64,000 nucleotides of DNA, from contig CM036759.1 in the NCBI GenBank assembly GCA_020796225.1, positions 248,001 through 312,000 on the forward strand. The letters run 5' to 3'. Numbering within the stretch: position 1 is the first letter of the stretch; each line of letters opens with the position of its first letter. A model generated the notes under the pieces. The model did no database searches and was not told the DNA's origin. It saw nothing but the letters and a program-made list of their open reading frames with translations. The DNA is from Arion vulgaris. Its lineage: Eukaryota > Mollusca > Gastropoda > Stylommatophora > Arionidae. The position numbers and the translations under genes are program-made. Of the stretch, positions 31,598-43,473 are shown in pieces.

Positions 31598-32256
31598 CAC
31601 TTATCCTCACTCTTGTGTATGACCCTCACTCTTGTGTATGATCCTTGGCCCTCACTTTTGTGTATGATCCTCACTCTTGTGTATGACCCTCACTCTTGTG
31701 TATGATCCTCACTCTTGTGTATGATCCTCACTCTTGTGTATGATCCTTACTCTTGTGTATGATTCTCACTCTTGTGTATGATTCTCACTCTTGTGTATGA
31801 TTCTCACTCTTGTGTATGATCCTTACTCTTGTGTATGATCCTCACTCTTGTGTATGATCCTCACTCTTGTGTATGATCCTCACTATTGTGTATGATCCTA
31901 CCTTGTGTATGATCCTCTCTTGTGTATGATCCTCACTCTTGTGATGATCTCACTCTTGTGTATGATCCTCACGCTTGTGTATGATCCTCACTCTTGTATG
32001 ATCTCACTTTGTATGATCCTTACTCTGTGTAGATCCTCACTCATGTATGATCTCACTCTGTGTATGATCCTCACTCTTGTGTATGACCCTCACTCTTGTG
32101 TATGATCCTCACTCTTGTGTATGATTCTCACTATTGTGTATGATCCTTACTCTTGTGTATGATTCTCACTCGTGTATGATCCTCACTCTTGTGTATAATC
32201 CTCACTCTTGTGTATGATTCTCACTCTTGTGTATGATCCTCACTCTTGTGTATGGA
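31598..32256 (+). repeat. 19-bp minisatellite, about 35 units
   Basis: The unit is ATCCTCACTCTTGTGTATG, with common variants ATTCTCACT and ACCCTCACT. Units between about 31890 and 32075 carry one- and two-base losses, so the middle of the array is more degenerate than its flanks. The open frame across it (LCMILTLVYD repeats) is not a gene. Confidence 0.97.
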
Positions 32257-32389
32257 GTGACATGAGGTAATGCAATCTTTATAACAAGTATGATCCTGGC
32301 TAGCATTAGATGATATTTGTTCAGTTTTATCACTAGTCAACATCTAGTTGCCTGATGTGATTGGTGGTAGAGTCACAATTAGTTATAGC

Positions 32390-32475
32390 ACCGATTAAGT
32401 CAAGTGGTTAGGGCTCTGACTTAGTAATCTAAATATATTAAGATCGCTTGCAAGTTCAAATACTCTTCAACTTTA
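32390..32475 (+). repeat. tRNA-like SINE head
   Basis: AAGTGGTTAGGGCTCTGACT (box A-like) and TTGCAAGTTCAAATACTC (box B-like) are about 45 bases apart, as in tRNA-derived SINEs. No clear body or tail is seen. Confidence 0.45.
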
Positions 32476-32479
32476 AATG

Positions 32480-33998
32480 AGTGTCTGTTATGCTTATTTA
32501 AGTAAGGAAAGTTTGAGAAAGGAACTGTTCCCCATATCTCCAAACATTATTACCTAGTAAAGTTCGTTCTCAAGCTTCTCACATCCATCTTATTCAACAA
32601 GCCAGCAATATTCTAGAACCTGCCCCTTAGTCTAATACCATGCGGTGGAATATGTAAACCATTTTATCATGTTTATGTTCTATTGATATAGCTATTTACG
32701 TTATATTTATGTAGTCAGTGATAAATTTTCATATCAAAGACTGTCAATTTCATGAGGGTGGGGTGTACACATAACTTGAATTTTGAAATGGTCTGCATTA
32801 TAAATATTTTCATGTGATTCTTAAGTGGTATTTGTTTGGTTTGGATCCAGCAATGCTTTGATCTCTCTTTGAAATGTGTTTGTAGTTACTGGAGTTGATT
32901 CTCTGTACTACTTCAGTGTCCAATTGTATTGTATATCACTAGCGATTATCTTTTAACCTTCTACTATGGTCATCAAACCCATTCATTTTATCATTAATAA
33001 AAAGTTTCACTATCAACATATCAAATAACTGATAGCTCTATACTTTAATACAGCTGAATTCATGTGATGTTTCAGTTTCCTCACTTTTACCTGTCCTCTT
33101 ATTTCATTTAAAATTGTTCTTATACTTCACAATTAAGAAGTGAGAATCTTGAACTTCAATGTTGAAATCATATGTTACTAAGGTAGTAGACTACATACAA
33201 GGTTATAGTAATTCACACAGTATATAATGTCATAGATGTAAGAGATATTAGATACTTTTCAGTACTAAACATTAGTACTCTTCCTTGTTAACCTTCTTTT
33301 TGAACTTATTAAACCAAATGAACAATTACTGTTGGAATGGCTAAAAAGTTCTTGATCCCGGTCAACTATGTATTACAATGTCACAGCTCTAACCTAATGA
33401 TTATCCCAACACTGTTCTTTACATAAATTAATATAAAACAAATGTTTACATTTAAAAAGTGTGTGCTCAGACATTGAGCATGTGATCAGAAATGAACAAC
33501 AACAGACTTCCCTAATAATCACAAGACACCAAAAGAGAACAGAAGGAGATCATAGGAAACTCTTTAAAGAACAGTCAGCACAGAGAGAACATGACTATGA
33601 GTAAGGAATCCATCAAGGAACTACAAATAGTAGTGTCACATCAGTCATAGAAGACAACAAGCCTGTCTAATGTACTATATTTGTTGTAGAAAGAAAGAAT
33701 AAAGATACGTAGAATAATAACGGCATATATGAATATCCGAACAGACATTGCTTAGAAACTACATGAATGTATTAATCCATTCAGCGTATTAGTTATGTTT
33801 CTCTATCCAATCTATGAACATTGTTATTGGTTACTGAACTGATGTCACAGCACTCCTGGCTGATCCATAGGTGCTCAGTTTTCCCTAACGAATGTTGAGG
33901 GGTATGAATACTAATGGTTCCTGTGGCTCGTTGGTTAAAAACATTTCTCTCTCTGTCCCTCAAGTGTCCGGCTCTACTTATACAATATGTAATTTCAA
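32480..33998. other. unassigned AT-rich spacer
   Basis: No gene recognised. The part around 33840-33990 (CCATAGGTGCTCAGTTTTCC, CTCTACTTATACAA) is loosely similar to 46.2-46.35 kb, so it may be an old repeat. Confidence 0.4.
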
Positions 33999-34545
33999 AC
34001 ATCCTAAATCTCTCTATTGATTTAATGTCCATTTGAGTTGTTCGTATGTGTCGATTCCTCCCGCCAATAATGGCTGACACATTCCGTTTCTGAGGACATC
34101 TTTTTTGAGGTTGTGAGCTGAGAAGCAACATGTGGCCACACCCAGTCGACCTGAAAACTAAGCTTTGGGAAACCTGACAGACCTGAAGCTGTCTGCCCAG
34201 TTGTGGTCCACAGTAAATTAAGCGCATGACCAGAGATCGCTGAAGAAGAAGAAGATTTAATGTCAATTTGAGTGTCCACATCCAACAGTAGGTTGCTAAG
34301 ATATCAAAGAACATCCTAAATCTCTCTATTGATTCAATGTCCATTTGAGTGTCCACATCCAACAGTAGGTTGCCAAGAGATCGAAGAACATCCTAAATCT
34401 CTCTATTGATTCAATGTCCATTTGAGTGTCCACATCCAACAGTAGGTTGCCAAGAGATCGAAGAACATCCTAAATCTCTCTATTGATTCAATGTCCATTT
34501 GAGTGTCCACATCCAACAGTAGGTTGCCAAGATATCAAAGAACAT
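33999..34545 (+). repeat. 77-bp minisatellite split by an insertion
   Basis: Unit starts (ACATCCTAAATCTCTCTATT) lie at 33999, 34311, 34388 and 34465, and the next partial one at 34542. The last four are exactly 77 bp apart. The first unit is interrupted after 34038 by a LINE fragment and resumes at 34254. Confidence 0.95.
34039..34253 (+). mobile_element. LINE family H 3' end inserted in the 77-bp array
   Basis: From GTGAGCTGAGAAGCAACATG to GAGATCGCTGAAGAAGAAG it matches the 3' end at 18.5-18.64 kb and ends in a GAA tail. The flanks are GATTTAATGTCCATTTGAGT (34019-34038) and GATTTAATGTCAATTTGAGT (34254-34273), 19 of 20 identical: a target-site duplication. The first 70 bases of the insert do not match directly and may be an inverted 5' part. 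Confidence 0.88.
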
Positions 34546-35447
34546 CCCCCCTTACCCATCCTAAACTCCCCAACAATCGATGTTTTCGATGCAAGTTCTC
34601 TCGATGTCATGAACAAGACAGTAGATCCACCTTAGTCTCTGAAGGTTGGAAACCTCTATAGATGATATCCACTCATACCACAACCTGCCATTCTGGACCT
34701 TCCGAAGCATCGACTGAGAATCAGAAACAAAAATGGTCCCAGTACAAACGTAGTCCCAGATAACATTGATCTAAAACTAAGCGAATGTATTAATCCATTC
34801 AGCATGTTAGTTATGTTCCTCTATCCATTCTGCCTCATTTTCTGAAGAAGTTGACAAGATATATATACATTATTTGTACACACTAATTAGTTCCATTTCT
34901 AAACTAGTAATACTAAACACACAACTATGGAAGCTGGAATTAACCAGGCTAGAAAGTTATTTAAAAAAACAAATTGGCTAAAATCGAATACAACAAATTA
35001 TGCACAATAAAGACAATTAATGTTTATAAATAAAGTTTCCTGCATGCCCCAAATCGATATATCAACAAATATATTAAGAAATGAATGTTCATTTCAGATA
35101 TAGATTTTTGAATAAACATATCACACAAATCTCTGCTAAATCAAAATTCATGTACAATTGTTACCTGCAACTGATTTATATTTTGTCATATTGTCTAGAG
35201 CTCTATCTATGAGAGACTGATTCCACATCCAAGTATTTTTCTCCACGTTATATTGTGTTTCCACACTTTTCTTATCTTGAATTCATGTCGCTGGCATGGT
35301 TTGATATACTAGATGGTAATTTCATGACAGGATATACTATCAGTTTTCATTATCAATCTTTAATAACTGGATGGATTCCTCATTACTTAGTTTTCAGTAC
35401 ATTGTTACAACTTTTATTATTTATGATTAAGTAACACCTATAGTGTG
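34546..35447. other. unassigned AT-rich spacer
   Basis: No feature supported. Confidence 0.4.
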
Positions 35448-35650
35448 AGAGTCTGTAGCTTAAATGGTAGTGAGCTCAAACAGAACCAAAGCATACATGG
35501 TTCAAACTTTGAGACAGGCAGTTTGGAAGCAAATTTGGTCCAATGGAATTTTACGAATGGTAAAAATATATCTCACCATTCAGAAAGCAATGGCAAACTA
35601 CTAAATGTATAAATGGTGCCTAGAAAATTGATGACACATTTACTGTGGTT
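35448..35650 (+). repeat. tRNA-type SINE family 2, copy 2
   Basis: GTCTGTAGCTTAAATGGTAG (box A) and CATGGTTCAAACTTTG (box B) head the element. The body ends CAATGGCAAACTACTAAATG, then TGCCTAGAAAATTGATGACA, as in the 14.4 kb copy. Confidence 0.7.
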
Positions 35651-36419
35651 GATGGCAAATTCATGTAAATGATATGCTACGATTTGCATTGCAACACCTA
35701 TAGTTAGGATAATTTCCTCATAATTTGTCAATTAGAGCATGTCATTCCACCAGATACAGTCATAGAATGGGCTCAGAATACAGAAACAGTAGATGGGGAA
35801 AACTCAATATCAATATAGACCAAAACAGAATGTTCATGAGGTTGAGCATAAATATATTAAAATCTCTATGGTATGACTGCTTGAGATATAGAAGTGTCAC
35901 AACTCCTGCACTCCATTACAGTGCTGCAAAAATGTGAATAAATGTGTATCAATGCAATATCTACATCAATAAAAAAAAAAGCTGTAACTGTGGAATCCAG
36001 ATAAACTGCTTCATTAGGCAAAGTGTACAGGTGATACCAAGTCTGCTATAAAGCCAATGTGGACAAATGAAATATAGAAACATCTGTAAAATGATAACTC
36101 TAATATTTGTGAAAACCAGACCAGAGCAGACTATAGTGTGACAGTAATTATACAAATGAATGTGTGTTTTCTGGAAGACAAAGAAGGCTACACAAAATAT
36201 AAAGCTATATTGGAAATTGATAAATATCAAATACTGAGAATAGATGATCACTTGGATATGCTAATGAACTGTATCATTCAAAGTTCAGAAGACACAATAG
36301 CAAATATACAAAACACTTTATCAACAAGTCTACAGATTAAAAACTAAACACTAGACTAACATTAAATAAAAACCCAAAAAGTCAAACATCCTATGATGAT
36401 GTATCCAATAAATAAGAAA
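35651..36419. other. unassigned AT-rich spacer
   Basis: No gene recognised. The frames at 35961-36251 and 36138-36347 lack familiar motifs. Confidence 0.4.
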
Positions 36420-37085
36420 ATCAGTTATATGAGGACTATCATCATAGCAATCAGGACATATCCATAGGTGCTCCGAGCCACGCCTTAACAAATCAAGCAG
36501 CATCCAGCGGCCCAAAAGCCAGTCGAGTTGATTAATTAATCTTTTAGCATTGCATATTTGGTATGTCATTCTTTTCGGGTTGTACCAATATTGACACCCA
36601 TTTCTCTCAATCTGGTCAGTGACTGGGATTCACAACCATGAAACTACTATGTTCTGAAAGACTCAATGAGTTAAGAATGTAATTTCGACCCACTGAAGTG
36701 CCCTCTTAATATCATAACCGTGTTAGCCAACATATTACCATGTTCATTACTCTTGATTCCGGTGTACCCAGGGATAAAAAAGGTGATTTCTCTGATCCTT
36801 GTCTGTTTCAATACCTCTACCCATCATACTTTTGGAGTCACTAAATATGATTAAAAATAGAGTAGTTTTAGGTGTCAACACGTCACCTCCTCTGTGCCCT
36901 CATGGCCTCTCTCTTATTTTTTTCTCCTGAGCATGCTGAAAAACCCTACAAACATTGTTGTTGGTGAAGGACTTAACCATCAGTGTAAACTACGCCTGTT
37001 TCATTGATGTCATTCAAGAGGGCCTCAACATCTGCATTGATTAGTAATGGTTGTTATGTTCAGTTTTTCTTAATGGATATAATAA
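36420..37085 (-). pseudogene. LINE family A, 3' end, strongly decayed
   Basis: It aligns with 29.64-30.42 kb from CAGTTATATGAGGACTATCA through CATTCTTTTCGGGTTGTACC to CAGTTTTTCTTAATGGATAT. It has many more substitutions and small deletions than the other copies, so it is older. Confidence 0.85.
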
Positions 37086-38825
37086 CAGTAAAAGCAGTCT
37101 GAAACTGATGTTGTACAGCAATACATTCCTCTCCTGGTTCAAATTCCAGAAGGTTGACATATTTTACCAAGAGTATCGTCCACCTGACTCAGCCATGATC
37201 TGCCTCTGTGGAGTCTACACTGTTTCTCCGCAATGAGTTTTTCATGGAGGAGGATGCTTCTTGCTTGCATTGAATTTTAGATATGATAGAACCCTCCAAG
37301 TTTCAATTCTGTGAGAAATAGTGGGGAGATCAAGAACAAATATTTCTCCCAATCACACACAAGTCAGGACATTCTTTAATGTACTGCTTTTATTTTTCAC
37401 AGGATACCTAAGTTCTTTTAAAACAGACTTTGAATATTACATAAGTACACAACAATTTTGATTAAAATGAAACAGTTTTACATTATTCCAAGCACAAAAC
37501 TAGTCTGCATTGTCCTGTCAGTCAAATGTCAGTACTAGCTCCAGCAGAAAACAAATGTTTAGCAAAAAATAAGCTCACAAATAAATCAAAATAATTGGCA
37601 TGTGAAATAATATTGCTGGAGATTATAGCGAAAAAGTATGATGGATTGAACATACCATTAGAAGACTATGACAAAAATAATGATTATATTAATGCACACA
37701 GAGGCACAGAAAAATGTGGAGGATAAAGAATACCTGGCAAACAATAGTAGAAGAGGAAGCAAGAGGAACAGGGAAGGGCATGACAAAATGGTAGCCCAAA
37801 TTAGAATTTAGTTTAAAATGACAGTAGCAGCCCCATGTCCAAGATGGAATGAAATAGATATATCAAGTAAGTCTATATATATATAAAATAAAACAACAAA
37901 AATCCCTAAAAAATTGAAAAAGTATAACATCCACAAGTGGCTTCAATGCACAGTAACACATCTGTTAAGTAAATTGTTGAGTAAAAAAGTATGTTACTAT
38001 TGAATGCTAACTGTAAAATTAGGACAAATTGTTAAGAATTATTGTGAGAGGGTGCAAAACAAATTGAGAACAGAAATCTTTGAAATACACTACAGGTATG
38101 TTGAAGAAAAGGTCACAAACAATACCCCAACAGTGATATAGAAAGCCATCAAAATTAAAACAGAGCTGTAGTTTCACTGATTATACACTAAGAGATTTGA
38201 CAAGGTTTAAAAACACAAGTTCACATTTTAGAAAGTTTAAATTTATTTGTAGATGGAAACGATCTACATACAATTAAAAACAAGTGTTGGCAATAAATAG
38301 TTGCAATCAAATAACAAATAAAACAATAATCAGAGAGTTTGCAGGATGTGTACTAACATCTGAAGTGTTCTTCTGTACAGTAAACACAATTTATGATCCA
38401 TAGGAGATATACTGGGAATAGCATGGGAGAAATTACATTAGCAATTTGAGATAAGATGATGCCACTGTCTTATTAGCATATATGAAACAGATCTCCAAGA
38501 ACTGACTGTTGTAGTAACAGAAAAAAGTGCATAAAAAAGTCACAGCTTAAAAAAACATGACATAAATGATGGTCATATCTAGATGAGTGAACCATGAAAG
38601 TAAAGAGTTGTGGACATTCATGATTGCCATCAGGAACACAACATCTGATGAGGATAAACTGTTACTAGATTGTACAGATTGATAACCATAAAAACCTGAT
38701 GTGTACTTTTTAGCCAGGTTACATCATGTTTTATCAATTTTGTTTTAAAAGACTTAAAAACCTAATTTTTCTGGCCCTTCAAACATGTACAATGTGTCCC
38801 TAACATAAGTAGAACATGTTCATGC
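37086..38825. other. unassigned 3' flank of RCE1
   Basis: AT-rich. It must hold the 3' untranslated region of the minus-strand RCE1 gene, but I cannot fix its end. Confidence 0.4.
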
Positions 38826-39022
38826 TCATAAGCCATAAATATCATTGGGAATACAGCACGGTGATGTTAATGGAAAGCAGTGCAGCCAGGTGATCAATCC
38901 AAGGACGAAGAGGACTATCAATTTGAGCCTGGTTGATGATGGGTAGCCCATGACTTCTCCAAAAGAAGGGAATCCCATGTGGTTGCAGAATGCATGAGCA
39001 ATCACTGGTGCCATCAGATGAC
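38826..39022 (-). CDS. RCE1: RCE1 last exon
   Basis: The acceptor TTCCATAG precedes GTCATCTGATG. It reads (G)HLMAPVIAHAFCNHMG, then a hydrophobic stretch LIVLFVLGLITWLHCFPLTS and the end PNDIYGL before the stop. Phase 1 at the join agrees with the donor of the previous exon. Confidence 0.85.
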
Positions 39023-40595
39023 CTATGGAACAGTCAGCAAAAAATATAATTAAATCAATAATGCAAAAGAATTTGAATGAAACATAGTAAATGTACCAAC
39101 AACAAGAAAATGGAAGAAAACAAAGCTATGAAAGTGTCAAAGAAGAATAAGATATTGGTTACTGGTTACTAAATTGACACAGCAGAACCGATAGTAAGAG
39201 CTCAGTCTAGCAAGCATATTTCTGCATATGCATGTTGATGGTTTCCATGGAAAATTAAATAGATTACTTAAGTTTTCCTTAAGCCTAGACCAGTTTGTAC
39301 ATGCGACAAATTTCTTAAAACACTCATAGATTCAACAATTGTGTTAGGGAAAGATGTCTCCCGGGGTCTATCCACTATGAATGAAGCCTATTTACTTAAT
39401 TATAAAATGTCAGATTGGAGTAGTCAGTGTTCAATCTACTAATTAGCTTTCATGCATTACCAAACTCATGTTTTACTGACATCCCCAATTTGTTTGATTA
39501 TTGCCTGGTTTAATACTCTTAAGTTAGTCACACGCCGTCACTCAACTAGGTCAATGGTTTTAAACATATCACTATTTCAGATCCAGTAATTTTTAATACA
39601 AAGACAATACGATCTACAAGCTTATCTGCCGACATCCCTCTCTAAGATATTGCCTGGGGTTTTCCACAAATTGTTCAGTTAATTATTCTAGACAGTATAT
39701 CGAAATTTGTTTTCCATGTAGAATTTCAATGGACTCCACAAAATCACTCAGTTTAAAATACTAACATTACAAGCTAGCATGTCCCGTGTTTGAATTCAAA
39801 AATTTTCAAACAGTAATGTATTGCTTCAAATTGATTTTATTTTCTTCATTATTTCTCTATCTTCAGTATACATATAATTATCAAGTAATAATACTTTTAC
39901 ATATATGTCATGTCTGTATCCACTACAATATATGTAACATACAAAATAAACAAGACATACATGTACTAACCTGTTCTCAAAAACAGAAAGGCTGAATAAG
40001 CACCAAATACTTTTATATGAAAGTTGGAATACTGGGGAAGAAAAGATTTGAAAATGCAAACTTAAAATATGAATGTAGTATAATTTATGCTTGATAAAGG
40101 CCTTGTTGGTCAAAATGCTGTATTTTGTCATTGTTTATGTAATTTGTAAAACTACAGTACTTTGTGATTATGTGTTTTGCCAATCAAATAATTTTACTGC
40201 AGTCTCATCTATTTTATAATTTTATGTGATGTTGCATAACTTTTATGTTTGTCAAATCTGTTGGGGAAAAATTTAAAAACAACATATGAGATATATGACA
40301 TCCCCAACCATCCTTCAATATAAATTATGATATAATCTGTATCACTGAAAAACCAATTTGGAGATGGAAGGTTACCATAATATATTTTATCAATGTCCTG
40401 CATTACAATTATTAATCTAATAAATTCGTTTGAGTAAACACCATTTTTAGTAAAAAGCCATCCTCTGAACCTAAAGCAAAGTGAGCGAGATGAAAAGAAC
40501 AGTAACAAACAGAGCACATTACTCACATGACTCTGCAAATGCCTCCCAACTGCCTGTGACCTTGAGCAACCTTCTCAATCATATGATGAAAATGG
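38826..40595 (-). CDS. RCE1: CAAX prenyl protease 2 (RCE1), 3' exons, reading-frame breaks
   Basis: Three minus-strand exons together read HFHHMIEKVAQGHRQLGG, then FQLSYK and VFGAYSAFLFLRTG, then HLMAPVIAHAFCNHMGFPSF. This is the C-terminal third of RCE1, the endoplasmic reticulum membrane protease that removes the last three residues of prenylated CAAX proteins such as Ras. The two His-containing motifs of the family (FGxxHFHH and HxFCNxMG) are present. The E-E-x-x-x-R motif and the N-terminal membrane segments should lie upstream (above 40595) but were not found. Splice sites are good. However, the middle exon has a phase mismatch at its acceptor and needs about two extra bases between SYK and VFG. 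It may be a pseudogene or carry assembly errors. Confidence 0.8.
39971..40031 (-). CDS. RCE1: RCE1 internal exon with frameshift
   Basis: Bounded by TTCCCCAG and the donor GTTAGT. FQLSYK and VFGAYSAFLFLRT lie in two different frames. Four bases (AAAA-type stretch) stand where about six are expected. Confidence 0.75.
40080..40200 (+). repeat. half copy of the foldback element in an RCE1 intron
   Basis: CTTGATAAAGGCCTTGTTGG, GTAAAACTACAGTACTTTGT, ATTATGTGTTTTGCC and TTTTACTGCAGTCT follow the same order as the right half of the 21.1 kb element. Confidence 0.75.
40527..40595 (-). CDS. RCE1: RCE1 internal exon with the HFHH motif
   Basis: The acceptor TGATTCAG precedes CCATTTTCATC. It codes HFHHMIEKVAQGHRQLGGIC and RV, and ends at the donor GTGAGTAA. 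The first base completes an Ala codon, as in the family's A-H-F-H-H. Confidence 0.8.
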
Positions 40596-40799
40596 CTGAA
40601 TCAGAACAACCAGGAATATTGTAGTAAACAACTCAGTGAAAAAATATAACATTACATATTCATTATCTGAATAAATGTATTAGTTATCATAGCTCAGCTG
40701 TCTATCATCATTACATACCTCATGTTTCCCTGCAATTGTCTGTTCACGTTATAACTATCAGCAAAGGATTTTGTAATTTGTGTGTTGTCATTCAAAAGA

Positions 40800-41340
40800 T
40801 GGTCTTTTCCGCTTTAGCTACGGTCAATTGGCAAGTGTTTCACTGTGACAATTTTGAGTTTGGGCCTGCCTCCCTCTTTCATCTCATACCAAAGTCTCTT
40901 TAAAAAAGATTCTGCACCTTTGCAATGTTTTTTTCCATATATCTCGATCATCAGCCAGTTTTTCCCATTTGCTGGACCAATAGAAAAGTTATTCATTGAG
41001 GTTGCAGACATCTTTATATCTACATGATCTGCCGTACCTTTTCCCCCTCCGAAAGTTCACAGAACAAATTTGTTTTGGAATGCGCCATTGTCCATTCTTC
41101 ACATGCCCTAGATGGACAGAAGTTTGCGGTACTTTTTAGAGTTATTATCTTGTCGATACCTGTTGTTCATAATCTTGCGGAGACATTGAAAGTGAAAGAT
41201 ACCTGTCATTCAATAATACTTTTAAAACAATGTTGACTGGTTACATTTAGTACAGCTGTACTAGATTGCTGTTATATACTACTATAATATAATAAATTCA
41301 TAGGGGCACATCTAGCTACATGGAACAGTCAAACAAAATA
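40800..41340. other. unassigned; a possible LINE-like frame
   Basis: The minus-strand frame at 40814-41011 (SFLKRLWYEMKEGGRPKLKI) recalls the Lys/Arg-rich ends of LINE proteins but lacks a firm motif. Confidence 0.3.
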
Positions 41341-41354
41341 TTGTCTTATTATAT

Positions 41355-41600
41355 TCCACTCATACCGTTATATGTTACTTAGGACCTGCAAGCAATTTCT
41401 CAATACTGCTCTATTATGGACAACTCATTCGATCTCCTTTATGTAATTGAAACTGATATTTCTGCTCTCTCAATAAAGTTTATTTCAGGGATTCCATATG
41501 GTGTCCTTTCTTTCCTGAACCCTATGCTTCCCACTACAATGCTTGCTTTGTGATTCTTTGGTCCTTTCTTTTCTGAGTATGCCTAACATACAAAATATTG
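41355..41600 (-). pseudogene. RTE-like LINE family C, third 3' copy
   Basis: It aligns with 24690-24930: CATACCGTTATATGTTACTT, GGACCTGCAAGCAATTTCTC, TTCCTGAACCCTATGCTTCC. Decayed. It ends where a family A fragment of the opposite direction begins. Confidence 0.8.
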
Positions 41601-41639
41601 TCATCATGACAGGAACATCTACACTAATTGTGATTTAGA

Positions 41640-42149
41640 GATAGTTCCCCCCAATCTGCAGTGGTCAACTCCTATGGAGCTGAAAAACACTCTCGTGTTT
41701 TCATACTCAGTGACTCCATGAGCATGACTTCGAAGGTCAATCAGGAATGGTGAGACGAACGGGGCGGAGGTACTGGTACAGACAATGATCAGAGAAATCA
41801 CCTTCATTTTTGTCCCTGGGCACCCAGGAGTTAGGGGTAATGAACGAGCTGATAGATTGGCTGGTTTGCTACAATATCAGAGGGAGCTTCCATGGATCGA
41901 AATGACATTCTTAACTCATGAGAGAGTCTTTCCGAACAGAGGAGTTTAGATCATAATCCCATTCGCTGACCAGATTGAAAGAGATGGGTATCAATATTGG
42001 TGCAGCCCGAAAAGAATGACATACTAAATATGCAAAGAGATTGATTAATCAACATCGAAGCTAACGTTGGGTCGCCGATTGCTGAGGCGGGAGATCGGAA
42101 CAGCTATGGACATGTCCGAGGTACGATGATAGTCCTCATATAACTGATA
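41640..42149 (+). pseudogene. LINE family A, 3' end, plus strand
   Basis: It is the inverse of the 19.4 and 29.6 kb copies: TACAGACAATGATCAGAGAA, then the PGHPGVRGNERADRLAG-coding stretch near 41815-41870. It ends in CTCATATAACTGATAAC. The only family A copy in the window on this strand. Confidence 0.88.
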
Positions 42150-42373
42150 ACCCCCATGAGGAATGCAAGTCTTTCGGGGTGGCAAACATTTTAACATCAG
42201 AACATGCACATACAGCCAGTTCATGAAACATTACAGCACAAAAACATTTTACCTATGAAATGTTAACGATAGACATTAAGTTCATGAAATATATTGCACA
42301 CCTGTTTTGCATGGCTTAACTATATACCTCACCGCCACAGATTTATGCATGTGAGAAATAGTTAAACAAGAAA

Positions 42374-42514
42374 TTAACTCCTTGTGGACCAAATGATACA
42401 CTACACGGCTTTGTGTTGAACATCATTGTTACCGGGAAACTAAAGGGTGTTTTTATTCAAAAAATAAATGGATTGTAAAAACATGGCTTTTGCCCTGGTC
42501 CACTCAGAGCTAAT
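42374..42514. mobile_element. short TTAA-flanked MITE, copy 1
   Basis: The left end is TTAACTCCTTGTGGACCAAA. The inverted right end is ATTAGCTCTGAGTGGACCAG. It resembles the 51.37 kb element (TTAACTCCTTAAGGGCCAAG and TTAACTCTTAGTGGACCAAG). The TTAA flank suggests a piggyBac-type source. The right TTAA is mutated. Confidence 0.6.
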
Positions 42515-43471
42515 AAACAATTGCCAACAGCAAAACTGCACAACAGTAACAACAACTACCAAACACCAAAGAACAAAGGGCATAAAAATTTGCCCAAACC
42601 TGGTCCCAAAGAAGGCACTAGCAAAGGCAGCATACAAGTCTAAATATAAATTCTTCAGATATTGGCTAGCAAGAAACAATAACAACAACAATCAGACCTA
42701 TAACATAGATATTCAAACTGATGTATAATGAACATAACATATAATATGTTAATTATTTTAAATCTGTGACATGTAGCATGTTCATTTGGGGATCATCTTC
42801 ATCGCACATGCTCAAAATTGTCCGATCTCCTGCTAAGGATGTATTTCATGTTTTTAGACTGACACAACTCCCATTCTGTGTTGGCTGATATATCTACTGG
42901 GACTTTTTTCAGGGTTTTTCAATCTTGCTGCACATTATCAGTATGCATAACTTCGTAAAAAGATAGAGAATACCCTTTATTTTCCCATTGAAATCTACAG
43001 AGCGTATTTTTTCTATTAGAGCATTGATGATGTCACTTTATCCATAAAAGGGTCCTTTCTCGAGCAGCATTGCTCACCAGTGCACCCACTCTCTCATCAT
43101 TCTTCACCATGTGTGGCATGTTGTTCAAATCTGTTAGCACAATACAAAGTAATATCTTAGTACACACAATCTTACAAGAAATAATGCATAATTACTTTCC
43201 TTTCTAAACCACAACAACTGTTACATAGATTTAATCAGGTTTTCCCTCTGCCAAACTAGCATGCATGTAGAAAGATAAATTAATTTAAGGATATAAGGGC
43301 ATAGGGATGTGAAGTGTTACTTGGGTTTTTTAGAGCTGAGATGGTCAGTTCTTTTTGCAAACTTCTGTAACTCAGGCATCAAGCTAATTACTCAATTTAG
43401 TGTGGAGACTAATGCTTGACTATACAATGAACGGGTTGTGGTTGTACAGACAACACTCTTAATAATATTAC
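42515..43471. other. unassigned spacer
   Basis: No firm feature. The minus-strand frame near 43130-43040 (MPHMVKNDERVGALVSNAAR) looks protein-like but is too short to place. Confidence 0.3.
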
Positions 43472-43473
43472 TA

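Noticed and set aside
31905..32105. Open frame of CMILTLVYD repeats
   Set aside because: It is the translation of the 19-bp minisatellite, with no start context or domain.
33793..34362. 189-codon minus-strand frame, the second longest in the window
   Set aside because: It runs across the 77-bp minisatellite and the antisense of a LINE 3' end; repeats explain it fully.
35448..35520. A possible tRNA gene
   Set aside because: Only box A and box B are present; no full cloverleaf is seen, and a related copy with the same 3' body is at 14.4 kb, so it is a SINE.
42440..42728. Open frames on both strands with Lys-rich or hydrophobic text
   Set aside because: They overlap the TTAA-flanked MITE at one end, and neither has a recognisable motif or exon structure.
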